DNA of 64,000 nt from Herbinix sp. (GTDB taxonomy: Bacteria > Bacillota > Clostridia > Lachnospirales > Lachnospiraceae): contig JAQSYO010000012.1 of the NCBI GenBank assembly GCA_029256105.1, positions 30,794 to 94,793 of the forward strand, read 5' to 3'. This document shows, in pieces, positions 55,238 to 64,000 of the stretch. Each line of letters begins with the position of its first letter. The first letter of the stretch is position 1. The position numbers were made by a program, and so were the translations under genes. Below the pieces are notes generated by a model, which was not told the origin of the DNA, made no database searches, and saw nothing but the letters and a program-made list of their open reading frames with translations.

Positions 55238-55654
55238 CTAACTAGGGGCTTCTTCCGCAACGATATTCCAGCTAATTCCATACTTATCAGTAAGCCCCGC
55301 ATGAAATGAGCTATAAAAAGTAACGGTCGGCGGAAGAGTAACATAAGCTCCGATTTTTAGCGCATCATAAATTTTTTGTGCCTCTTTTGCTGAGGATACT
55401 TTTGTTGTCAATTTTACCATGTTGCCTTTGGACACAGGTTCTGCTATTTCATCTGCAAACCAAAAAATCGTATCACATATTATCATTTCAGCATGTAAAA
55501 TCCACTCTTTCAGATTTGCCGATGGTGTAGTAACACCCTCCGGAACATAATCCCCATATGGCAGTGACATCTGAACTTTACTATTAAAAGCAGTCTGGTA
55601 AAACTCTAATGCTTCATTGCAATTTCCTGCAAATGTGATATAAGGTGTGACCAT
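55238..55654 (-). CDS. PhnB-like VOC-superfamily protein
   Basis: The 138-residue protein has the pattern PYITFAGNCNEALEFYQTAFNSKV, then MPYGDY-like LPYGDYVPEG and DKYGISWNI near the end. These belong to the PhnB/YjdN branch of the vicinal-oxygen-chelate (glyoxalase-like) fold. These proteins often form dimers and most have no proven reaction. GGAGG lies before the ATG. Confidence 0.88.
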   Translation of the reverse strand: MVTPYITFAGNCNEALEFYQTAFNSKVQMSLPYGDYVPEGVTTPSANLKEWILHAEMIICDTIFWFADEIAEPVSKGNMVKLTTKVSSAKEAQKIYDALKIGAYVTLPPTVTFYSSFHAGLTDKYGISWNIVAEEAPS

Positions 55655-55767
55655 ATTGCTACCTCCAGTTATTTTAATCTTTTTATCGACAAACTGTTAA
55701 ATCACTTTGTAAATCATTGATAAATCGCTTCAAATACCGATAGATAAAGGCTTTCAGCCTTCCAACC

Positions 55768-56496
55768 TTACTCTTCCCAGTTATGATAAACTTCATTCAC
55801 ATCATCATCCTCATCAAGTAAATCAAGGATTCTCTGCATCATCTTAATATCTTGCTCACTACTTAACTCAACCCAAGTTTGAGGTATCATAGAGATATCC
55901 GCTTGAGCCATTGCAATACCAGCTTTTTCAATATTCTCTCTAACACTACTGAAATCATCTGGATTAGTAAAAATCTCGAAGCTATCGTCTTCTTCTGCAA
56001 AATCTTCTGCACCTGCATCTAATACAATCATCATCAGATCATCTGCCTTCATATCGCACTCTTCTTTATCGATGATAATCTGTCCTTTTTCATCAAACAT
56101 ATAGGATACACAGCCTTGGGAACCAACATTACCGCCGCCCTTGGTGAATGCATTACGTACATTTGCTGCTGTTCTATTCTTGTTATCGGTCAACGCTTCA
56201 ACTATGATAGCAATACCATTCGGACCATAGCCTTCATAGGTTACTGTCTCGTAATTAACTGCATTTGCGTCTCCAGCTGCCTTCTTAATACTTCTGTCTA
56301 TCGTATCGTTGGGCATATTATTTGATTTCGCCTTAGCTATAATATCCTTTAAGCGGCTGTTCGCATTTGGATCTGCTCCGCCTTCTTTAACACAAACTGC
56401 TATTTCACGTCCTAATTTCGTGAAAATCTTTCCCTTAGTGGAATCATTTCTTTCTTTTTTATGCTTAATGTTTGCAAATTTTGAATGTCCTGACAT
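55768..56496 (-). CDS. YebC/PmpR-family regulator
   Basis: The 242-residue protein begins MSGHSKFANIKHKKERNDSTKGKIF and has NRTAANVRNAFTKGGGNVG near 108, both defining YebC/TACO1. Members act either as DNA-binding transcriptional regulators or in translation of proline-rich stretches; which applies here is not known. Length is typical. AAGGAGAG precedes the ATG. Confidence 0.95.
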   Translation of the reverse strand: MSGHSKFANIKHKKERNDSTKGKIFTKLGREIAVCVKEGGADPNANSRLKDIIAKAKSNNMPNDTIDRSIKKAAGDANAVNYETVTYEGYGPNGIAIIVEALTDNKNRTAANVRNAFTKGGGNVGSQGCVSYMFDEKGQIIIDKEECDMKADDLMMIVLDAGAEDFAEEDDSFEIFTNPDDFSSVRENIEKAGIAMAQADISMIPQTWVELSSEQDIKMMQRILDLLDEDDDVNEVYHNWEE

Positions 56497-56646
56497 ATGA
56501 ACTCTCCTTATCTACCTTTATAACTCTTATCCCGTATATAACCTTAAATATTTTAACACCGTTCCCTACGTTCGGCAAGTATATTTTCCATGTGTCACTC
56601 TTTTAAAATATCCCTGCGTTATTGTTCTATGTAACGCAAGTCGGTA

Positions 56647-57105
56647 TTAGATTTCGGCATTTATTAATTTATTAAGCTTTTCCATAACAGAGATAGTTTC
56701 CTCTGCTGAACGAATTGCGCACATTACTGTGTCGTCTCCAGCAATACATCCAACAATGCTGTTCATCTGAAGCGCATCTAATGCAGCGGCAACCGCCATA
56801 GCCATGCCTGGAACTGTCTTAACCACCATAATATTCTGTGCTCTATCCATGGATATGAATCCATCTCTTAGCACGCGGGTATACTTCTCACTCATACCAG
56901 GTTCCGTCTTCTGAAGTACGATATATTTCTGTCTTCCTCCATCTACTGCAACCTTGGTCAGCTTAAGTTCTCTGATATCTCTTGATACAGTTGCTTGAGT
57001 CACATTATAGCCATCTTTCATTAAGCGTTCTGCTAAATCTTCCTGCGTCTCAACATCATATTTATTAATTAATTCTATTATTTTGCTCTGTCTGCTGATT
57101 TTCAT
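56647..57105 (-). CDS. argR: Arginine repressor
   Basis: The 152-residue protein has the N-terminal winged helix (QEDLAERLMKDGYNVTQATVSRDIRELKLTKV) and the C-terminal hexamerisation and arginine-binding domain with CIAGDDTVM. It controls arginine biosynthesis and degradation. The start has no strong ribosome site. It follows nadK by 42 bases, in the usual clostridial order tlyA-nadK-argR. recN, which often comes next, is not present downstream. Confidence 0.95.
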   Translation of the reverse strand: MKISRQSKIIELINKYDVETQEDLAERLMKDGYNVTQATVSRDIRELKLTKVAVDGGRQKYIVLQKTEPGMSEKYTRVLRDGFISMDRAQNIMVVKTVPGMAMAVAAALDALQMNSIVGCIAGDDTVMCAIRSAEETISVMEKLNKLINAEI

Positions 57106-57146
57106 CTTTTTACACCAGTACCTTTCTTATTGTTTTCACTGATTTC

Positions 57147-58016
57147 TCAATCTCCGTTATTCCCTAACTTTGACCGCAGAATCTCGTAAATACCGGTGCG
57201 GTTAAGTTTGATTAAAGATGTATTGAACTGGGCTTTCTGTATAAGTACTACATCGTCCGTACCCAGATCAATTCCTTTGTTGCCGTCAAAAGTTACATTA
57301 GCCTCTGCTTCCTGTGTCTTCTTGCTTTTGCCGACAATCACCTTAATCGTATCCTCTGCTGATACCACTATACTCCTTGGACTCAAGGAATGTGGGCAGA
57401 TCGGCGTTATTACCATTACGCTAGCCTGTGGTATTACTATAGGTCCACCTGCTGATAAATTATAGGCAGTGGAACCCGTCGGTGTCGATATAATTACTCC
57501 GTCGCCTCGAAAATTATCAACCAATTCATCATTAACATAGATACCAAGACTGATTATTCTCGAAAAGCCTTTTCTTGTAATCACCACATCATTTAACGCA
57601 TAACCCATGGTATTTTCATTGTTTCCTTGATGTCTAGAGTCGTACATGATATTTCCTTGAATCATAAGTCTATTTTCTATACGATAATCATCTTGAAATA
57701 GGCGATCCAATGCTTCAGGGACATGATGTTCCTCGATTTCAGCTAGAAATCCCAGTGTTCCCATATTTACACCCAGTATCGGTATATTATGAGTCATCAG
57801 GTCATTCGCTGTCTGGATAATAGTTCCGTCTCCGCCAAGTACTATGGCGCATTCGATATCATCCGGAATTATTACACGATTCTGATCTTCCTGTACGGAA
57901 GAAACGCTGGACAGAGTGGCTATCTTCCCAGCTGATTCTATATAAGCAACTATCTTTCGTGTAACAAGAAAATCTATATCTTTTTCTTTATTCGTTATTA
58001 TTAAAAATCGGTCCAT
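57147..58016 (-). CDS. nadK: NAD kinase
   Basis: The enzyme phosphorylates NAD to NADP. The protein has GGDGT near 65, NMGTLGFLAE near 90 and the TGSTAYNLSAGGP region near 178, all hallmarks of the family. The ATG at 58016 matches the start of homologues; an upstream TTG at 58037 overlaps the ribosome site GGAG. The spacing of that site is rather long (about 13 nt). Confidence 0.95.
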   Translation of the reverse strand: MDRFLIITNKEKDIDFLVTRKIVAYIESAGKIATLSSVSSVQEDQNRVIIPDDIECAIVLGGDGTIIQTANDLMTHNIPILGVNMGTLGFLAEIEEHHVPEALDRLFQDDYRIENRLMIQGNIMYDSRHQGNNENTMGYALNDVVITRKGFSRIISLGIYVNDELVDNFRGDGVIISTPTGSTAYNLSAGGPIVIPQASVMVITPICPHSLSPRSIVVSAEDTIKVIVGKSKKTQEAEANVTFDGNKGIDLGTDDVVLIQKAQFNTSLIKLNRTGIYEILRSKLGNNGD

Positions 58017-58162
58017 ATTGGTTGCTACTCTCCTCAAATGACTGAAAGATTACATACACTAAGAAATTTTAACATAGAATTCCAATAATTTCAAGCGATC
58101 AAAGCGTATATTTTAACACAATTTCTTAAATATTCGGATAATTATGCGTATTGCGCATATCT

Positions 58163-58996
58163 TTATGTTTCTGATAGACTATGATGAGCTTCCTCAACTG
58201 TTTTAAGGATTTTCTGGGGTAAAATAGCCATCCCTTCCGGATATTCATTCATGTTGTCATTGCCTATTTTCTTTTTTAGATATAATAAATATTCAATATT
58301 CCCCTCTGGTCCTTTGATAGGAGAAAAGTTTAAATCCAGACAATCAAAACCGATGGAAGAAGCATAGGAACTAACCGAATTGATTACTTCTTCATGTATT
58401 TTATGATCTCTTACAACTCCCTTTTTACCCACCTTATCTCTACCTGCCTCGAATTGGGGTTTAATTAAGCTAACAATTTCCCCTTCCTCAGCCAACAAAT
58501 TACGCACTGCTAATAGCACCTTTGTTAAGGAGATAAAGGATACATCGATGGATGCAAAAGCTACCTTATCCTCGATTTTATCGGGAGTGAGATAGCGAAT
58601 ATTTGTTTTTTCCATTGAAATTACTCGTTCATCCTGCCGAAGCTTCCAAGCCAATTGATTGGTACCAACGTCAACCGAGTAAACCTTAATTGCACCATTT
58701 TGCAACATACAATCCGTAAAGCCACCGGTGGATGAACCAACATCCATACAGATTTTCCCGACCAGTGATATAGCGTACTGTTCCATCGCTTTCTCTAATT
58801 TTAAGCCACCGCGACTGACATATTTTAGCGGGTTCCCCTTAACCTCTATCGTTACATCCTCAGAAAAAGTACTTCCGGCTTTATCCTCGCGCTGCCCCTC
58901 TACAAAGACATTGCCCGACATGATTATGGCTTTCGCTTTCTCACGGGATTCCGCCAAATTACGATTTACCAATAAAATGTCTAATCGTTCCTTCAT
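58163..58996 (-). CDS. tlyA: TlyA-family rRNA methyltransferase
   Basis: The 277-residue protein has an N-terminal S4 RNA-binding domain (RLDILLVNRNLAESREKAKAIIMSGNVFV) and an FtsJ-like methyltransferase domain (DVGSSTGGFTDCML near 88, KPQFEAGRDKVGKKGVVRD near 183). Characterised homologues 2'-O-methylate rRNA at capreomycin-related sites; older annotations call it hemolysin. The ATG at 58996 follows GGAGG by 5 nt. A perfect 18-bp palindrome lies between this gene and dxs. Confidence 0.93.
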   Translation of the reverse strand: MKERLDILLVNRNLAESREKAKAIIMSGNVFVEGQREDKAGSTFSEDVTIEVKGNPLKYVSRGGLKLEKAMEQYAISLVGKICMDVGSSTGGFTDCMLQNGAIKVYSVDVGTNQLAWKLRQDERVISMEKTNIRYLTPDKIEDKVAFASIDVSFISLTKVLLAVRNLLAEEGEIVSLIKPQFEAGRDKVGKKGVVRDHKIHEEVINSVSSYASSIGFDCLDLNFSPIKGPEGNIEYLLYLKKKIGNDNMNEYPEGMAILPQKILKTVEEAHHSLSET

Positions 58997-59008
58997 TATA
59001 ACCTCCAT

Positions 59009-59026
59009 GATGCCGCTAGCGGCATC
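59009..59026. repeat. Perfect 18-bp palindrome between dxs and tlyA
   Basis: GATGCCGCTAGCGGCATC is perfectly self-complementary, begins right after the tlyA ribosome site and overlaps the dxs stop codon by one base. A related imperfect palindrome stands in the same place before the PfkB gene (about 41601-41619), and a central TAGCGGCA also occurs at 44503-44510. Confidence 0.8.
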
Positions 59027-60891
59027 TATAGTTCTGTCTTTATTCTAGCAACGATACTTTCTGCATCTATTCCAAACTTTTGCTGCAATTCTCCAACTCC
59101 ACCATGCTCTATAAATAAATCTGGAACAGATATATTTATTAACCTAATGTTCTGTTTCTTCGAATCACAAAGATAGTCAGCAACCTTCTGTCCATATCCG
59201 CCGCTCTTTACATTTTCTTCCATCGTTATAAATAATCGATGATTAATTGACAATTGTTCCAACACTTCTTTGTCGATCGGTGAGACAAATCTGACATTAA
59301 CCAGCGTTGCCTTCTTACCTTCCTTCTCAAGCGCTTCAATCACTTCCTGCCCGGTTTTCACCATACTACCTACAGCAAGAATAGCAATATCTGAACCTTT
59401 TTGAAGTAATTCACTTTTACCAAGTTCGATTGGTGCCTGATGTTCGCTGAAGCCAAGGTATGCGTCCCCCTTTGGATATCGGATAGCAACCGGTCCATTG
59501 TAAGATATTGCATAGCCTAGCATTTGTTCTAGTTCATAACAATTCTTTGGTGCCAGCACTGTCAGATTCGGAATATGGGATAAGAAGGATAAATCAAAGG
59601 TACCTTGATGTGTCTTACCGTCTCTTCCAGAAATTCCGGCACGGTCGATAGCAAAAACGACCGGAAGATTATTGATACACACATCATGTATAATCTGATC
59701 ATATGCTCTCTGTAAAAACGTAGAATAAATCGCAACAACCGGCTTATAACCACCCATTGCGAGACCCGCTGCAAAGGTTACCGCATGCTGTTCTGCAATT
59801 CCCACATCAAAAAATCGACTCGGAAATTGTTTCATAAATTCAGATAAACCTGTTCCATTTGGCATCGCAGCAGTGATTGCCACTACTTTCTCATTAGACT
59901 GAGCGTATTTCACCAAGGCATCAGAAAATGCCTTAGTATAGGATATGTTTTTATCCTCACGGATTGGCTTTCCACTTGCTACATCAAAAGGTTCCACTGC
60001 ATGATATCTACTTGGATTTTTTTCCGCAAGCTGATATCCCTTGCCTTTTTTTGTTAAGACATGTACAACAACTGCCTTTTTTGCTTTCGCAGCTGCATCA
60101 AACGCTATCATCATCTGAGATATGTTGTGTCCATCAATTGGTCCGATATACGTAAGACCCATATCCTCAAAGAACATGCTTGGAAGCATGAAATATTTGA
60201 TGGCATCCTTGGAACGCTTTAATCGATCCACAATTACTTTACCGACACCTGGCATTTGATTAAGAGTATTTTCCATATTCTCTTTGAAACCGGTATACTT
60301 AGAACTGGTTCTCAGTTTCGCAAGATAATTAGCCAAACCTCCTACATTTTCAGAAATTGACATATTATTATCATTAAGTACAATTATAAAATTCGTCTTT
60401 AATCTTCCTGCATTATTAATCGCTTCGAAGGCCATTCCTCCGGTTAATGCTCCATCTCCAAGGACAGCAACTACTTTGTTATTTTCACCGCTTAAGTCTC
60501 TTGCTTTCACAAGACCAAGGGCTGCAGAAATAGCTGTTGAGCTATGTCCAGTATCAAAGGAATCACAGAGACTTTCTTCCCTCTTCGGGAAACCACTAAG
60601 CCCGTCCATCTGCCTTAAGGTAGAAAATAATTCCTTTCTTCCGGTAAGTACTTTGTGGACATAAGCTTGATGACCAACATCCCAAACTATTTTATCCTGA
60701 GGGAAGCCCAAAAATAAGTGAAGTGCCATCGTAAGCTCCACGACACCAAGATTAGAAGCAAGATGTCCTCCGGTCTTACTAATATTTTGTATTAGGAAAT
60801 TACGGATTTCCTCTGCTAAAATAGAATAATCTTGCGTCTTTATTTTTTTTATATCATTTGCTTTATTTATATTATCCAAAAATTTTGGCAA
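59026..60891 (-). CDS. dxs: 1-deoxy-D-xylulose-5-phosphate synthase
   Basis: The first enzyme of the MEP isoprenoid pathway condenses pyruvate and glyceraldehyde 3-phosphate with thiamine diphosphate. The protein has GGHLASNLGVVELT near 45, DVGHQAYVHK near 75, GDGALTGGMAFEAINNAG near 150 with the NDN metal ligand, and DRAGISGRDGKTHQGTFD near 428. I chose the TTG at 60891 because GAGGTGG lies 6-7 nt before it and homologues start near LPKFLD; the ATG at 60924 lacks a ribosome site. It follows ispA, so both isoprenoid enzymes are on one transcript. Confidence 0.94.
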   Translation of the reverse strand: MPKFLDNINKANDIKKIKTQDYSILAEEIRNFLIQNISKTGGHLASNLGVVELTMALHLFLGFPQDKIVWDVGHQAYVHKVLTGRKELFSTLRQMDGLSGFPKREESLCDSFDTGHSSTAISAALGLVKARDLSGENNKVVAVLGDGALTGGMAFEAINNAGRLKTNFIIVLNDNNMSISENVGGLANYLAKLRTSSKYTGFKENMENTLNQMPGVGKVIVDRLKRSKDAIKYFMLPSMFFEDMGLTYIGPIDGHNISQMMIAFDAAAKAKKAVVVHVLTKKGKGYQLAEKNPSRYHAVEPFDVASGKPIREDKNISYTKAFSDALVKYAQSNEKVVAITAAMPNGTGLSEFMKQFPSRFFDVGIAEQHAVTFAAGLAMGGYKPVVAIYSTFLQRAYDQIIHDVCINNLPVVFAIDRAGISGRDGKTHQGTFDLSFLSHIPNLTVLAPKNCYELEQMLGYAISYNGPVAIRYPKGDAYLGFSEHQAPIELGKSELLQKGSDIAILAVGSMVKTGQEVIEALEKEGKKATLVNVRFVSPIDKEVLEQLSINHRLFITMEENVKSGGYGQKVADYLCDSKKQNIRLINISVPDLFIEHGGVGELQQKFGIDAESIVARIKTEL

Positions 60892-60937
60892 TTCAACCAC
60901 CTCATTTCTACATCCTAGGTACATCAGATCGTTTTTA

Positions 60938-61855
60938 CTAATTTTCTCTGTTAATTAACATCTTAATTAAGCTTTTTAAAAATTCATTTTTATATGGTAA
61001 GGCTTCAAAGGCATCCATCGCCCGAGTTGATATTTGAACCACCTCGTTATTTGCCTTTTCAAGTTCCATGATTGTCACATAGGTTGTCTTTTCATTCTTT
61101 TCATCACTATGCACCGGTTTCCCGAGAACTTCCGGTGTACTTGTTACATCCAATATATCATCTTTTATTTGAAATGCCAGTCCAATGTCATCGGCAATAT
61201 TTTCTATTTTATATACTTCTTCCTTACTGGCTCCAGCCAGAATTGCACCAATCATCATGGAGGCTTCAATAAGTGCACCAGTCTTCAATTGGTACATAAG
61301 ATCAAGACGACTACGTTCTACTACACCGTTATAGTCCTCCATATCGATCACTTGTCCGCCAATCATTCCGTAGATACCGGCTTTAACTGATAATACCTGT
61401 AACGCTTTCGCTACCCTTTGGTAAGCTATAATCTCACTCGTTTCCTTTGTAGGAATAATTAACTCAAACGCTTTTAATGCAGTCTCAAAGGCATAATTAA
61501 GTAGGCCGTCTCCTGCTAAGATAGCCATTGCCTCCCCATATACCACATGTGTTGTCTTTCTTCCTCTTCGGTATTCATCATTATCCATCGCCGGAAGATC
61601 GTCATGCACCAAGGAATAGGTGTGTATCATCTCAATCGCAGAGAGAAAGGGTTCCAATAAAGTAAGTTCCACTCCACCAAACAATTGATAGGTTTCCGCC
61701 ATCAACAATGGCCTAAGTCGTTTTCCTCCTGCCAGAAGACTGTAATTCATTGCCTCCATTACAGTCTTTTGATAGCCTTCTTCCTTCGGTATATATTTTC
61801 TTAAAATTCCTTCAATTTCTACTACCTTTTGTTGCAGTTCCTGCTCAAAGTTCAT
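60938..61855 (-). CDS. ispA: Polyprenyl (farnesyl/geranyl) diphosphate synthase
   Basis: The 305-residue protein has GGKRLRPLL near 44, the first Asp-rich motif DDLPAMDNDEYRRGRKTTH near 88 and the second in KDDILD near 233. It condenses isopentenyl and allyl diphosphates. The ATG at 61855 follows GGAG by 6-7 nt and overlaps the end of xseB by 11 bases, indicating translational coupling. Confidence 0.93.
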   Translation of the reverse strand: MNFEQELQQKVVEIEGILRKYIPKEEGYQKTVMEAMNYSLLAGGKRLRPLLMAETYQLFGGVELTLLEPFLSAIEMIHTYSLVHDDLPAMDNDEYRRGRKTTHVVYGEAMAILAGDGLLNYAFETALKAFELIIPTKETSEIIAYQRVAKALQVLSVKAGIYGMIGGQVIDMEDYNGVVERSRLDLMYQLKTGALIEASMMIGAILAGASKEEVYKIENIADDIGLAFQIKDDILDVTSTPEVLGKPVHSDEKNEKTTYVTIMELEKANNEVVQISTRAMDAFEALPYKNEFLKSLIKMLINREN

Positions 61856-62054
61856 TGGCTTCTCCGCTTTCACTTAATATAATCAGTTCCTTTTCCACTT
61901 TATCGATGGAATCATTGCATGACTTCAGAAGTTTCATTCCCTCCTGATATAAGGTAAAGGAATCCTCCAAGCTCACATCGGTCTTCTCTAGCTCTTCCAT
62001 GATATGGTTTAGTTTTTCAAAAGACTCTTCCAATTTCATCTCTTTATCGGCCAT
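61845..62054 (-). CDS. xseB: Exodeoxyribonuclease VII small subunit
   Basis: The 69-residue protein has the conserved pattern LEESFEKLNHIMEELEKTDVSLEDSFTLYQEGMKLLKSC. The ATG at 62054 has AAGGAG upstream; the frame runs on to 62102 without one. It binds the large subunit encoded just before it. Confidence 0.93.
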   Translation of the reverse strand: MADKEMKLEESFEKLNHIMEELEKTDVSLEDSFTLYQEGMKLLKSCNDSIDKVEKELIILSESGEANEL

Positions 62055-62117
62055 GATGACATCTCCTTTATTATTATGACCCGGTAATGTATTACTAATC
62101 AATACGATCCGGATAAG

Positions 62118-63329
62118 CTAACAACCTCTTTGTTTTTCACAAAGTTCTTCGACCCGTGTTTTTATATCACCATCTAATAATGATATGGTAAGCAGCTCAT
62201 TTTTGGCAACCTTTTGTATACTCTGAATGGGCTTATTATCTTCTCCAACGATAAGAGCATAACCTTTACTTAGTTTTGACAAGGGGGATAGACCCTCCAT
62301 CTTCGCTATGTATAATTCAAGCCTATGCCTTTTTTCCCTAAGTTTTTGATTCATTCTCTGTTGCAGCTTTTGCTCGGTATCCATAAGATACTGCCGCTTC
62401 TGCTTAATTTGATATGCTGGACTTGCATAAAACAAGCGAAGTTTTAGTTCCTTTACTCGATTTTGATTGAAACTCAGCTTCTGCTGCATTTCCCTACCAA
62501 GTTTACGTCGGTAGTCCCTGATAACTCCTTGAAATGCGTTATAATCATTGACAGCTAGTTCTGCTGCCGCTGACGGAGTCGGTGCGCGAAGATCGGATAC
62601 AAAATCTGCTATAGTAATATCAGTTTCATGTCCAACTGCCGAAATAATTGGTGTACGGCAGTTATAAATTGCTCTTGCTACGATCTCTTCGTTAAAGGCC
62701 CATAAATCCTCAATGGATCCACCACCTCTCCCAATAATAATCGTATCCAATCCAAGCTTGTCAAGTACAGTAATGCCCTTAGCCACACTTTCCGCTGATC
62801 CTGCGCCTTGTACCAACGCCGGATATAATATCAGTTGAATATAAGGATTTCTTCTCTTGGATATATTAATTATATCCTGGATTGCTGCTCCGGTCGAAGC
62901 CGTCACAATACCAACTTTCTTGGGAAAGGAAGGAATAGGCTTTTTATGTGCTCTATCAAAGAGACCCTCTTCTTCAAGATTTCTCTTTAATCTTTCAAAT
63001 CGTTCATAAAGGACACCTTGCCCATCTAAAACAATCTCATTGGCATAAAGTTGATATTTCCCATCTCTCTCATACACGTTAACGCTACCAAGAGCGATAA
63101 CACTCTGCCCCTCCTCCAAACGGAAAGTGAGCCCTTTTCTCTGCCCAGCAAACATTACACAAGCCAATTGCCCCTGAGCATCCTTTAATGTAAAATAAAT
63201 GTGCCCCGAGGTATGATATTTGCAATTGGAGACCTCACCCTTAATAAAAATCTGGCTCAGAATCCGATCCTTTATAAATAAATTCTTAATATATTGATTA
63301 ATCTCAGTAACCGAATAAGCTTGTCCCAT
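62118..63329 (-). CDS. xseA: Exodeoxyribonuclease VII large subunit
   Basis: The 403-residue protein has an N-terminal OB fold (SQIFIKGEVSNCKYHTSGHIYFTLKD) and the catalytic domain with GIVTASTGAAIQDI near 140, IIIGRGGGSIEDLWAFNEE near 197 and SAVGHETDITIADFVSDLRAPTPSAAAE near 230. It degrades single-stranded DNA with XseB. GGGAGG precedes the ATG, and nusB ends 12 bases upstream. Confidence 0.96.
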   Translation of the reverse strand: MGQAYSVTEINQYIKNLFIKDRILSQIFIKGEVSNCKYHTSGHIYFTLKDAQGQLACVMFAGQRKGLTFRLEEGQSVIALGSVNVYERDGKYQLYANEIVLDGQGVLYERFERLKRNLEEEGLFDRAHKKPIPSFPKKVGIVTASTGAAIQDIINISKRRNPYIQLILYPALVQGAGSAESVAKGITVLDKLGLDTIIIGRGGGSIEDLWAFNEEIVARAIYNCRTPIISAVGHETDITIADFVSDLRAPTPSAAAELAVNDYNAFQGVIRDYRRKLGREMQQKLSFNQNRVKELKLRLFYASPAYQIKQKRQYLMDTEQKLQQRMNQKLREKRHRLELYIAKMEGLSPLSKLSKGYALIVGEDNKPIQSIQKVAKNELLTISLLDGDIKTRVEELCEKQRGC

Positions 63330-63341
63330 ATGTCCTCCCGG

Positions 63342-63737
63342 TTATGCTAATTTCGCAAGCACCCCGTTAATAAAGCCTGGTGATTCGTCACCACCGAAAG
63401 TTTTGGCCATCTCAACCGCTTCATTGATTGCTACCTTAACTGGAATATCTTCGTCAAAGCGCATCTCAAATACGGCCAATCGAAGTAAGGTTAAATCCAC
63501 CTTACTCATACGGCTTATTTTCCAGCCACTAGCTGCCTCCGATAGAATTGCATCAATTTCCTCCAAATGTTCCACAACCGAATGAAAACGTGTTGTAAGA
63601 TAAGCGTATTCTTCGAGTGAAGGTTTCTCTATTTCTGAAATATACAATTCCACTTGTTCATTTAATTCACTTGCCTCATGAAAATCCTTACGAAATAGCA
63701 TGAGAAAGATGTGTTCCCTTATTTCTCTTCTTGTCAC
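63342..63737 (-). CDS. nusB: Transcription antitermination factor NusB
   Basis: The 131-residue all-helical protein starts TRREIREHIFLMLF and ends with VKVAINEAVEMAKTFGGDESPGFINGVLAKL, the defining C-terminal motif. It works with NusE on rRNA transcription. The start is a GTG at 63737 with AGGAGG about 9 nt upstream. It begins the nusB-xseA-xseB-ispA-dxs-tlyA-nadK-argR run. Confidence 0.95.
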   Translation of the reverse strand: MTRREIREHIFLMLFRKDFHEASELNEQVELYISEIEKPSLEEYAYLTTRFHSVVEHLEEIDAILSEAASGWKISRMSKVDLTLLRLAVFEMRFDEDIPVKVAINEAVEMAKTFGGDESPGFINGVLAKLA

Positions 63738-63828
63738 GGTACAGTTCCTCCTAAATCTAGTGTGTATTCCATTCTAATTTGAGACAAATCAGTTAACTTA
63801 CAGCTCAATTGTTTATACACACGAATAA

Positions 63829-63860
63829 AACAACCCTTAGGTTTACATCTAAGGGTTGTT
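63829..63860 (-). terminator. Terminator after the Asp23-family gene
   Basis: AACAACCCTTAG (63829-63840) pairs perfectly with 63849-63860 around an 8-nt loop. TTTTATT follows on the minus strand. Confidence 0.85.
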
Positions 63861-63870
63861 AGGGAATTAT

Positions 63871-64000
63871 TTACTCTTTTACGATATTAACACCAGCTAT
63901 CCTGATGTTAACCTCTTTGACCTGCAAACCGGTCATATTCTCTATCGCCAACTTCACCTTTTCTTGCACTTGTTTTGCTGTTTCGGGGATACCATATCCA
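63871..64000 (-). CDS. Asp23/Gls24-family envelope stress protein, C-terminus only
   Basis: The frame enters from the right edge and ends at a TAA at 63871-63873. The 42 visible residues read GYGIPETAKQVQEKVKLAIE, then NMTGLQVKEVNIRIAGVNIVKE, the conserved end of Asp23/Gls24 proteins. These proteins are linked to envelope or alkaline stress in Firmicutes and often precede nusB. The N-terminus is outside the window. Confidence 0.85.
   Translation of the reverse strand, partial: GYGIPETAKQVQEKVKLAIENMTGLQVKEVNIRIAGVNIVKE

Noticed and set aside
1..64000. Mobile elements, CRISPR arrays, tRNA and rRNA genes
   Set aside because: No transposase or integrase sequence, spaced direct repeats, or RNA gene was seen; the tandem repeats found have no CRISPR spacing.

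Overview
The window looks like chromosome from an AT-rich, spore-forming, anaerobic Firmicute of the Lachnospiraceae / Clostridium phytofermentans type. I base this on strong AGGAGG ribosome sites, frequent TTG and GTG starts, CotF-type coat genes, an Asp23-like gene and the gene order nusB-xseA-xseB-ispA-dxs-tlyA-nadK-argR. The species is an inference. Nearly every gene is on the minus strand; the exception is a broken MATE transporter gene on the plus strand. I saw no tRNA, rRNA, CRISPR array, prophage or insertion sequence.

Region 1 (about 0.5-20.2 kb) is a glycan-utilisation locus read right to left: a GH38 alpha-mannosidase, an MFS carrier, a GntR/LacI-type regulator, an Opp-family ABC transporter (binding protein, two permeases, two ATPases), a HAD phosphatase, an unknown protein, a divergent GH38-like protein, a PhnP-like metallo-hydrolase and a GH36 alpha-galactosidase. 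The set suggests uptake and cytoplasmic breakdown of a mannose- and galactose-containing oligosaccharide, perhaps phosphorylated. Promoters, an intercistronic hairpin and terminators can be placed from sequence.

Region 2 (20.7-28.2 kb) holds an ECF sigma factor with a membrane-anchored partner, flanked by two related hairpins; two integral membrane proteins; an alpha/beta hydrolase; and an ATP-binding protein with two ABC-2 type permeases. Region 3 (28.4-37.2 kb) encodes a cyclic beta-1,2-glucan synthase-like enzyme split into two adjacent ORFs of 2039 and 821 codons, which together match the usual one-protein length.

Region 4 (37.3-46.3 kb) is a mannitol-type PTS operon: EIICB, PRD regulator, EIIA, PfkB kinase, a SorE/YggP-like dehydrogenase in place of mannitol-1-phosphate dehydrogenase, then HPr and enzyme I. 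A TAGCGRCA motif recurs in its intergenic regions and is a candidate operator. Region 5 (46.4-49.1 kb) has two duplicated spore-coat pairs either side of a zinc alcohol dehydrogenase, with a 21-bp tandem repeat at its stop codon.

Region 6 (49.1-55.7 kb) is mixed: a short-chain dehydrogenase, an AraC-type regulator with a SEC-C methionine aminopeptidase, a perfect hexanucleotide tract, the MATE gene with an in-frame TGA, a GAF-GGDEF protein and a PhnB-like protein. Region 7 (55.7-64.0 kb) is conserved housekeeping: yebC, argR, nadK, tlyA, dxs, ispA, xseB, xseA, nusB and the end of an Asp23-family gene.
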